64,000 nt of DNA. It comes from Celoporthe dispersa (Eukaryota; Ascomycota; Sordariomycetes; Diaporthales; Cryphonectriaceae). The notes beneath the pieces were generated by a model. That model saw only the letters and a list, made by a program, of their open reading frames with translations, made no database searches and was not told the origin of the DNA. This document shows positions 54,911-64,000 of this stretch, piece after piece (within the stretch, counting starts at the first letter, position 1; each line of letters begins with the position of its first letter). The DNA is taken from positions 310,001-374,000 of the forward strand of contig WAID01000011.1 of the NCBI GenBank assembly GCA_016584495.1. The letters are read 5' to 3'. The position numbers and the translations under genes are program-made.

Positions 54911-57900
54911 ATGGGCCCTTGGCATGCGTATCGTGCACTGCTAGGCCTCGTTCTTGTGACGGGGCCTCTGGTGCGTGGTCTGGATGCAACAGACACAATT
55001 CTAGACGGCGGTAAGGTTATAGTTATTTTTTTTTAATTGTTTCTGTGTGTGTGTGTGTGTGTGTTTGTGAGAGAGAGAGAGAGAGAGTCTATACTTTTTT
55101 TTACACTAACAGCCACACGTATGTTCGTTTATTCTCTTGAGACACGAGTGATTCACTGACAAGCACCTTGTTTTTCCCGAGCCAGACTCCGCCCAGACCG
55201 GCTATGCAGACAACCACAACATGGACCCGGCCATCATCTCCAGCGGCAGCTTCGGTCAGCTGTGGCGATACAAGACACCTGCGTACACCAGCGGGACCGG
55301 CGATGAGCAGTTCTACGCAAAACCACTGGCGTACACTCCGCCTAGCTACGGCAGGCAGATCATCCTTGCCTTTTCCGAGCAGAACAGGCTGTTCGCCGTG
55401 GACGCCGTCAACGGCTCGCTCATCGCCTTTCGGGACATGGGCGAGGAAGGGGAGGGGCCTTTTAATATTGCGGATTTCGACGGGGACTGTAATGATATCA
55501 GTGATACCGTGGGCGTTACTGGCACTCCAATTCTTGATCCCGATACCGACACGGTCTACTTCTGGTCCAAGGGGTACGAGCCTGGGGTCACCTCCGGCGT
55601 GGACAATGCCAGGTATCGGTTTCATGCTGTGGATGCCATCACCCTGCAGGAAAGGGCTGGGTTTCCCACCGTGCTGGATGGCCACCAGGCTGCCAACGAC
55701 GGGACGCGGTTCTTCCAGGCTGGCATCCAGCTGCAGCGCCCGTCCCTGAATCTCCTCAACGGCGTGGTCTATGCCGGGTTCGGAGGACACTGTGACATGT
55801 TCAACTACACCGGATGGATCGTCGGGATGAGCGCCAACGACGGGGCCTTCGTGACGGCCTATGCCACCAGCGCAGGTGTTGGCGCCCCTCCTGTGCCAGA
55901 CACAAGCGGTGCTGGTGTCTGGATGGCGGGCTCCATCCTCGCCTCGGACCAGCCCAGCCGATTCTTCTTTGCGACGGGCAACGGGATCACCAGCACCATT
56001 AACGATGCCCAGGCGGCCAGCGGACGCACGACGCTCGACACGCTGAGCGAGTGTGTCGTCAACATGCTCGTCAACCCGGACGGCACGCTGGCACAGCAAG
56101 ACTACTTCGAGCCTGCTGCATACCAAGCCATGGACGGTGCAGACCGGGACGTAGGCAGCGGGGGTGTCACCCTGCTGACAAGTCCCTTCAGCGGCGGAGG
56201 GGTCAACAACATCGCGATTACCTGTGGCAAGAACGGGCAGTGTTTTGTCATGAACGCTGACAACCTGGGAGGGTACAAGACGGGCACCAGCGCGGGTGAC
56301 AATATCCTCCAGACCATCACTCCGCCGGCCGGTGCTGCCATGTTTGGAACAGTGGCATCGTATCCCTTGGAGGGTGGCTACATCTACATGACCCTCTCGG
56401 GCACGCCTGTCTATGCGTACGCCCTGGGATCTGATGCGTCCGGACGGCCACAGTTCTCTTATGCAGGCGAGACCTCCACGTCCACAACAGGCAGGCCTGC
56501 AGTCAGCGCGCCCATGGTCACCTCTCTGGACGGCCAGGAAGGCACTGGCATCCTCTGGATTGTCGATCCCGACAACGGCATCAGTGCCTACAACGCTGTT
56601 CCCCAGGACGGCGTGCTTGTCCCCATCACGCTCCCCGCGTCAGGCCAGGTCTCCAAGTTCCAACGGCTGGTGTTTGGAGACGGCCGGTATTATACCACGG
56701 CCCCAGGATACATAATCGCTTATGGATCTCCCGTCACACTGCCTCTCAACTGCACAGGACCTGTGGATTTTGGCCAGGTCTATATCGGATCGTCTGCCGT
56801 GGACAGTGTCTCTTGTACGGCTCTGATCGACACCACGGTCGAGTCCCTGGCCATAGGTAGTGTGTACTACAGCTTTTCCACGCCCAGCTCTCTTCCCCTG
56901 CCGCTGGCCGCTGGCCAGTCTTTTGCTCTGGAGGTGATGTTCAACCTGACAGGCTACACTGCCACCGGCGGTGGCAACACAACCAAGCTTGTCCCAGGAT
57001 CTAAATCCGCCGTCGTCACCATCTCTCTGGACAACGACATCGCCGAATACGCAAGCACACAGAGCATTTCCCTGACGGGCGACGCCATCACAGGCGAGGC
57101 ATACCCGGCCGTGAACCCCCTCCAGGTCGACTTCAGCGCCGTGGTCGTGACCAACTCCTCGACGGGTCCCGTGTCGAGTGGTGCCTCCGACAACACATTT
57201 GTCCTGTCCAACCTGGGCGAGGCAAGCCTGGACATTCTCGGGTACGCCTACACCAACACCGACCCTTCAGACGACGACACAACCTTTACAAACCTCACGG
57301 CGACCAGCAGCGGCAACAACGAGACCGTACTGGACAGCAATGGGTACTTTTCGACGGCCGAGCTGCCCGCGCTGGGGTCCAGCATAGCAGCCGGGTCCTC
57401 GCTCACCGTCCAGGTCGAGTTCAACACCAACATTGTCGGGAGCTACTTTACCATCCTCTGCATCTGGACCAACGGAGGCATGGTCTATGTGACCCTCGAC
57501 GCATCCGCAGACTCACAGCCCGTAGCAAAAGTATACTACTCTGACGGAGAAGGAGGGTGGACCCTGATCCCAAACTCGCCCGACACCGACCAAGACTGGG
57601 AGTACATTGTCAGCTTCGGCACAGGTCCCGGAGACACAGACCAGACCATCACCCTCTTGGTCCAAAACACAGGCGGGTCCACCCTTATCGTCACCAAGTC
57701 TAAGCCTCCAGAGGGCACGTACCTGGGAGCCACCAACCCGGAGGGCGACCTAGCAGAAGGCCTCGAGATCGCGCCGGGGGGGAACAGCACGGCAACAGTC
57801 TACTTCGAGCCCCCAGCCGCCCAGATCAACGCGCCAGCCACGACCTACGCCGGCGCCTGGACGCTGAACTTCAACGACCTCACGTGGGGTGTGCATATCG

Positions 57901-60197
57901 TCAACTTCACAGGGACGACCGAGGCGGCGCAGGTCGGGCCGAAGCTGGCCGATGGGTCTGCCCGGTTTCGATACCTAGGCTGCTACCTCGACAGCACCGC
58001 GGCCCGGATCGAGTCCTCAGGGGTTGTGTCGTCCAACAACTCGATTGGCTTCTGCCAGGACGAGGCTTACGCGAACACGGTGGCCTTTGCTGGTGTGGAG
58101 TACTCTGACGAGTGCTACTGGGGCGACTCTGTCCCTTCGTCGTCGCTCCTGGCCACGGATGCCAACTGTGAGGGCTACGCCTGTGCTGGTGATGCAGGCC
58201 AGTACTGCGGCGGTGATGGTGGCTACATTTCCATCTGGTACGATGTCACGGCCTATTTTCCCGAGAACGGCACTCTCGCCCCAGGATATCAAGGCCCAAC
58301 CCAGCCAGCCACCGTCGGTGACTATTACTTCCTCGGCTGCTATGGTGACGACGCCGCAGCCCGGGCTCTTTCTGGATCGGCACCAGGTCTCGGCTCGTCG
58401 ACGACCCTCGAGGCATGTGCTGCTGCCTGCGAGGGCTTCACATACTTTGGCACGGAATATAGCGACGAGTGCTATTGTGGCGATACGATCAATGTTGAGT
58501 CTGGGGCTGGTGTCTCTGGTAAGTACCAGACGAGTGGGTGTACCATGGTCTGCGCTGGGAACCAAGAGGAATATTGTGGTGGCTCAGCCCGCCTTTCTTT
58601 GTATGCCCTGGACGTTACAAACACAACGACTTCTCCATCTTCGTCGTTGTCTCCCTCGTCTTCTAGTGGCATAACTACCTTAGCTTCCTCCGTCTCGTCC
58701 TCTTCCCCGGCATCATCATCACAAACCTCTTCCATCTCGACCAAGACCACATCGTCCACATCAACCCTCGTCTCAACCAGCACCTCATCTTCTGCCATAC
58801 CAACAGCCTCCCTCTCCTGTCCCACCAGCAACGGCACAGTCTACACCGCCCTCAACGGCGCCACGTTCATGCTCGAGTGCTACCTCGACCGCGACGGTGG
58901 CGATTTCGCTGTGGACTACGTGAGCTCATACGCCGAGGCCTGTGAGGCCTGCTCGACCACCACAGGCTGTGCTGCGCTCTCCTGGTTGCCGGGTATCAAT
59001 AACCCAAACTACATGAAGGACAGCCTGGTGGCTGGGGTGGTGAATGATGGGGTATGGGGCGCGAGGCTCTTGAGTTCGGCATCCGCAGCGACAAATTCGG
59101 CTTCGAGCGTTGTAGCTCCGTTTGTAGAGGCCACGGCGCAGATCAACAGCTTGTCGGAGGGCTCTGGATCGGGCTCTTCGTCAGTGGGTACGCCATCTAT
59201 CACCGGGCGCCCTGTAATATCGATCGCTTCGGAAGCCTCCGTTATTACTTCATCACCTGAGCCACCTTCAGCACGACCCACAACACCAACAACAATATTG
59301 GCGACTTCCATTACTGGGCGTCCAGTTGTCTCGGTCATCTCCATCGGAACAGCAGCGAGTGCTTCTTCAGCACCAGTTGCAGAGAGCTCAGCAGAAGTGA
59401 CAAGCACGCTTGTATCTTCAAGCTCCCTGGCGTCCTCCTCGCCGACTTCGGCCGTCTCTACCGCCTCGACAACGTCTCCAGCGCCAGCTGGATGGTCCTA
59501 CGTTGGCTGTGTCAACGACAGTTCGGCTGATCGAACGCTCCAAGGGCCATCTCTTGTGAATAGCGGCATGACCGTGGCCATGTGCACTACATATTGTGGG
59601 AATCACCGTTATCCCTATGCTGGGCTGTAAGTCCAACTCACGCCCACAAATCATCTTCCTTTCGCCGCTTTTGGCCTTTGTTTGCTAACACGCTCATCAA
59701 TAATTAGTGAACACAGTACACAGTGCTATTGTGGCCCAGTCATCAAAGGCAACGCCACCGCCGCCGACGATGACACAGCGTGCGACATGCCATGTCCAGG
59801 CGCCTCGTCCCAGACCTGTGGAGGCTCATCCCGTCTCAGCATCTATCAGTCAACCACACAACCCCCACCGGTACTAGTCAACTCCACCTCCCTAGACGGA
59901 GGCAAAAATACCACACAGACGTTTCAAGGATGTTTCATGGACAGCCAGACCAACCGGACGCTTTCACCATACACCTTCAGCTCGACCAAGAACATGACGG
60001 TTGAGAACTGCATCAGCGGCTGCAGGGCCCAAGGGTTTACCGTCAGCGGTGTGGAGGCTGGCACGGACTGTTACTGTGGGACCGCCTTGCCTCTGGCGAG
60101 TTTGAGCGTGGACACGAGAGATTGTGAGGGGATGATGTGCTCAGGGAATATGACCGAGTTCTGTGCTGCTCCGTCTAGACTGGCTGTTTATATATAA
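54911..60197 (+). CDS. Secreted beta-propeller protein with four WSC domains
   Basis: Exons: 54911-55010, 55186-59626 and 59708-60197, phases consistent; 1676 aa. A signal peptide spans about 1-23. Residues about 35-545 look like a PQQ-type beta-propeller (GTPILDPDTDTVYFWSKGY and similar repeats). About 550-930 form Ig-like/ASH-like strands (PVDFGQVYIGSS). WSC carbohydrate-binding domains lie near 960-1055, 1079-1172, 1467-1560 and 1583-1676; diagnostic YLGCY, YSDECYCG and CGG motifs are seen. The first has YWG where YCG is usual. Ser/Thr-rich spacers and a PAN/apple-like domain (about 1243-1330) sit between WSC2 and WSC3. There is no GPI signal or membrane helix at the end, so it is probably secreted or wall-associated. 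Polysaccharide binding is inferred from WSC; a redox role for the propeller is unproven. Confidence 0.88.
55047..55087 (+). repeat. GT/GA compound microsatellite inside the first intron of the WSC gene
   Basis: (GT)n followed by (GA)n inside the 175-nt intron 55011-55185. Confidence 0.85.
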
Positions 60198-61120
60198 GAT
60201 TGCATGTGATCACTACTATCAGTAGTAGTATTTATGGTATCTTAGTCCCCAATAAGTCCCTGGAAGAGCCTCTTATCACAATAATGTATGTACCTAGGCT
60301 CCCCTCCTCTCCCTTCGCCTCTGGCGCGGGCGCCAAGAACCCCAAGTTGGGCAGCCTGTGGGAACTTGTCGTCAAGAACCTCATGCTGTTGATTGGTAAG
60401 AAGTGTGGGTAAGAAAGGAGGAAATGAAAAAGGGAGAAGGATCGAGTCTACAGGGCATAAAAATTGTTGCAGGGGCAATATCTCCGTCTATATAGAGAGG
60501 GGGGGGAGGGAGGGGGGGAGAGAGAGAGAGATTATGGATGTGTATATATAATGTGTGCTGCGGTCCCAAAGATATGAGAGATTCTCTGATCAGATTATCT
60601 ATAAGTATCATCCTGTCCAGATATATATTCCGGGCTTTCAGCGCCGTTGTTCCGTGTGGCGTGTTCCTTGACCTGTATATTCGATTGGTCATAACAACCA
60701 GTATCCAGAAATAAATAACTAACAGAGAAAAGCCGAAGGCGAGAGACATAGAGAAGCAATCGGTAATCGAGGATAGTAAGCGTACATGAAGTTCTTATTG
60801 GATCCTCCGGCGGCTGACCTCAAGCTTCTCGACGCGGCTGTGTTTCGACCGGCCACGATGACAGAAGACGCAACGAGTAACGAGAGACGGCGACATAGGT
60901 CCGCCGGCGCAATAGACACAATACCAGTGGCTCTGATATATGACTTCGTAGGTTTTGATGGTACCATGATCATTATCCTGAACATAGCTGATCTATATAA
61001 GAGAAATTCCAGAGGTCAGCGGTGATCAACACATCTAGCACATTTGACATCATCGTAGTAGTCATTCGTGCATCGCAGGTTCACAGCGACGGTAACGTGC
61101 ATCGTCTGATGAGCAGGAGT
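60198..61120. other. Spacer with G/A-rich block
   Basis: About 920 nt between the WSC gene and the repeat-protein gene (convergent). A G/A tract lies at 60499-60531. No gene seen. Confidence 0.55.
60499..60531 (+). repeat. G/A-rich tract
   Basis: Runs of G8, G3 and G7 separated by A, ending in (AG)n. Confidence 0.8.
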
Positions 61121-61927
61121 TCACTGATAATATACCTTACGATCCTGGTTGCCCCTGCTAAGAATTTCCGGATCAATAGTGTTCTTGATCTGCTTCGCAT
61201 CGACGTAGCCTGGTGAGGCGGGAGTGACTTTCGATGCGGAGACAAGGCCAGACGGTCGCCCTCCTACTTGTGACAGAGCTGGATCCTGGTTGCCCCTGCT
61301 AAGAATTTCCGGATCAATAGTGTTCTTGATCTGCTTCGTATCGATATAGCCTAGTACGGCGGGACGGGCTTTCGATGCGGAGACAAAGCCAGACAGCCGC
61401 TCTTCTAGCTGTAGCAGAGGTGATATATAAGTCCTCGCACCAGAGAGGCCTAGTAAGGCAGAAGTGCCTTTCGATGCGGAGACAAATCCAAACAGTCGCC
61501 CTCCCACTTGTGACGGAGCTGATCTATGAGTCTCCGCACCAGAGAGGCCTAATAAGGCGGGAGTGACTTTCGATGCGGAGACAAGGCCAGACAGTCGCCC
61601 TCCTACTTGTGACGGAGCTGATCTATGAGTCTCCGCACCAGAGGGGCCTGGTAAGGCAGGAGTGACTTTCGATGCGGAGATAAGGCCAGACAGTCGCCCT
61701 CCTACTTGTGACGGAGCTGGGCTATGAGCCTTCGCAACAGCAGGGCCTGGTAAGGCTGGAGTGACTTGAGGTGCGGAGACAGGGCCAGACGGCCGCTCTC
61801 CTGGTCGTGATGGAGATGGTTCACGGGTCCTCTGGAAGGCTTTGCAACGTTTCTTGAAGACTTTACGTTCGTCTGTACAGTCCTCCGAAATTGTCCATCG
61901 TGGGTTTTTGGTGCTATCTTCACCCAT
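61121..61927 (-). CDS. Tandem-repeat protein, unknown function
   Basis: 268 aa from ATG 61927. A charged N-terminal piece (about 40 residues, ERKVFKKRCKAFQRTR) is followed by about six imperfect copies of a 33-aa unit containing SQVGGRLSGLVSASKVTPAL, then a longer 47-aa unit whose QIKNTIDPEILSRGNQD part appears twice. The repeats keep the frame open and mostly differ by single substitutions. No signal peptide or membrane segment. An upstream exon is possible. I do not recognise a family. The open frame through all repeats supports coding, but a non-coding minisatellite with a chance open frame cannot be excluded. Confidence 0.45.
   Translation of the reverse strand: MGEDSTKNPRWTISEDCTDERKVFKKRCKAFQRTREPSPSRPGERPSGPVSAPQVTPALPGPAVAKAHSPAPSQVGGRLSGLISASKVTPALPGPSGAETHRSAPSQVGGRLSGLVSASKVTPALLGLSGAETHRSAPSQVGGRLFGFVSASKGTSALLGLSGARTYISPLLQLEERLSGFVSASKARPAVLGYIDTKQIKNTIDPEILSRGNQDPALSQVGGRPSGLVSASKVTPASPGYVDAKQIKNTIDPEILSRGNQDRKVYYQ
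61141..61790. repeat. Minisatellite, 99-nt and 141-nt units
   Basis: The landmark TCGATGCGG, or its diverged form, begins at about 61231, 61372, 61471, 61570, 61669 and 61768, giving spacings of 141, 99, 99, 99 and 99 nt. A 57-nt block starting at 61141 recurs at 61282. All spacings are multiples of three. Confidence 0.9.
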
Positions 61928-64000
61928 CGAGTAGCGACCGCAGCCTTACCCACGTATCGTCAGAGAAGGGAGTATGTCTCGACTCTTTTGCACAGAGCTG
62001 GATCAACACTCGTGTAGTCTTCAGGCTCTAGGGCTACGGCTCGTCAGCATCGATGAATACGCCAACGGAATTTGTGAAATCGTGATGGGGTGCTGACCTT
62101 TGTGTAATGACCTCGCGCTTTAACTTGTAGGCGGGCATCCCATGTAGGACCGGACTGGCACTCTATTCATGTCCCATATGCATGAAAATCGCTGTTGCAA
62201 GGACGGCTGCGTCTGCTGAGATTTGTAGTCTCACACTGATGCAAAATAGTTGTACACACGTCGTCGACAAGAACACGGTGTTTTGCTCATCGGATGTCTC
62301 GATAGAATAAGCAGAGGATGCCAGCGGCAGCGGGATCTATCCAGACCCAAGGACCAGTGAGGTGAGGAGAGTATTGTATTTGAGCAGCTAGATCTTACTT
62401 GGGCACCCATCCGCTGCTGCATGAGTCCTTGCCACCGTTCAAGAGTAAGGGGGGAGAGGGTGGGGGAGTAAGCGCACACTAGCCCACTCAGGCTGCTGAA
62501 GGTTGGCACCTATGGTGGCTGCGATTGGTTGCAAATGCTTTCCTCCTCAACCCGAGCACTCGCAGCAAGGCAGCCTAACTGTGGGCCATCTGCAGCACGA
62601 CCACGGGCAGGGTGCGCCTTAAGCCAACAGCCAGATCTCTGTCTCTTCGAGGATCTCTATTGTGAGGCAGCGCTGTTCAGGAGTGATCATGTTCCCCTGT
62701 GATGCTGGTAGCTGGCGATTTGGTCTCATTCATGTTATGGCACATCCACGTGGTCGAGCTGATGTTCCAGTCCCATCCACCAAGATGGCCCCGGGCCGAG
62801 CATTTTGCCCTTTCCCGCCCGACCTAGGATAATCTGCCTGGCATCTTTCGGAGGCACGAGGCACAGATACGTCTTCGAGGAATATTCTGTCTTGTCCTGT
62901 GTAGGAGAACTCATAAGGCCGGCGACGCGCCGTCACCAAGATAGCCAAAGATAGATTAACCGTGGCTGTCACTGAGCCGTTGTAACAGCTGCGAGGACTT
63001 GAAGCAGCCGAAAAAGCCACTGACGTCTTAGGCTCTCGGGTCTGCCTGGTTTCAACTACAAGAGTCCCTCCGGCCACGACTTTTTGGCAGTCATACTTTT
63101 CCTGTACTTGTTTCACTCCTTGCTTCGCTCGGGGTTTCTCTGTCCACATGATGGATGAACAAGGTCATAGTTGTATCAAGCACACCTTGGCGGCGGACCT
63201 TGCTGATGAATTTTCGCCGCCTTCCGTTCTCGCCTCTGGTCCAGGAATAATTATCATGTATCACAACGGGATGAAAAAAGAAATAAATGAAATAAACCCG
63301 GCCTATGCATGCACACACCGGTACACACACACACACACACGCCCACACCATTTTCTTATCGATTACGAGACAGTTCCCAAATAAAGAATAGATGTGCATG
63401 TCACGTCGCGACGTGGCTTGCCCCTCTGCCCAATAGCGACGTGACAAGACTGCACTTCCCGACTCTGCTTTTTCTTCCCTCCCGAACTTGCTGGCCGCAG
63501 CAGTGGTACCACGAATACCTACCTTCCCTCCCTCCCTGTCCATCCCTGCGCTGCAGGACTCTTCTCCTCGTGTTGGCACAGAGAACCGGGACATTGTCTC
63601 GCAGCACGACCAATGACGGACCACAGATTGGCGAGCCGGGCCCCTGAGGCGCCAGACGGCCAGGCGCACCGCATATAGTGATGCGGGAGGGTAGTAGTCT
63701 TTCTCTCGGTTTCTAGATCCGTTTTTCCTCTCCTCTCTTCCTCCTCACGTAGAAAAGGCTAGTATTAGTGGTCCATGGCATCCGCCTCAGAATTTGTCTA
63801 CATGTCGGGAGCCGTGTGCTGTCAAGCAGGCTGCCGTGATCACCGCCCAGTCGCGGGCCGCCAGGTTGCTTTTGACTAGGTTGGTTGGGCATTATGGAGG
63901 CTAGATGCGAGAAGAACGTTCGTTTTTTGACATTGTCTTGGGTTACACATTCTTAGCCAAACAGCACCGCCTTCTCAGATCTTTTCTTGAGGACACCCGG
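61928..64000. other. Window end, no supported gene
   Basis: About 2 kb of short frames without family signals. A short CA repeat lies at about 63323-63342 and a G-rich patch at 62450-62466. A gene beginning beyond 64000 cannot be judged. Confidence 0.5.

Noticed and set aside
63091..63669. 192-codon minus-strand open frame at the right end
   Set aside because: Includes a translated CA repeat (Val-Cys runs) and no conserved features.

Overview
The window reads as nuclear DNA of a filamentous ascomycete (Pezizomycotina, probably a Sordariomycete; I do not name a genus). The reasons are short GT-AG introns of 54-184 nt with CTGAC/CTAAC branch sites, GC-rich coding sequence, long gene-poor spacers with pyrimidine/purine tracts and microsatellites, and a typical filamentous-fungal gene set. 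I support sixteen protein-coding genes and saw no convincing tRNA, rRNA, transposon or CRISPR. There are no operons; each gene is its own unit.

Left part (1-12 kb): a small velvet-domain-like protein (2685-3272). Next is a divergent pair, an MFS sugar transporter (4042-5747, minus) and a GH95 alpha-fucosidase-type glycosidase (6747-9107, plus), sharing a 1 kb promoter with a dense cluster of CreA-type motifs. Then comes nudE (10341-12234), a dynein/LIS1-pathway coiled-coil protein. Middle (16.7-40.7 kb): acetyl-CoA carboxylase (17100-24280) with an open in-frame leader that looks like a mitochondrial presequence. It is followed by a CorA-like membrane protein, an SsuD-type flavin monooxygenase, a cytochrome P450, an unrecognised two-exon gene, an amino-acid permease with a 5-nt microexon, and an intronless protein with a triplicated module. 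Right part (42-64 kb): a secreted NucA/NucB-type nuclease, a GT2 glycosyltransferase of the hyphal-growth family, a membrane-anchored GH16 beta-glucanase-like protein, a 1676-aa secreted beta-propeller/WSC protein, and a gene made largely of 33-aa tandem repeats.

Several genes act at the cell surface (GT2, GH16, WSC protein, nuclease, two transporters). The transporter/GH95 pair looks like a small carbon-catabolite-controlled sugar-use unit. I see no secondary-metabolite core enzyme.

Important caveat: six otherwise well-preserved genes are broken by single-base length changes, mostly in short C or G runs (eight sites; the velvet site is a T run). This points to consensus-sequence error rather than gene decay. 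The CDS spans given for those genes ignore the extra or missing base.
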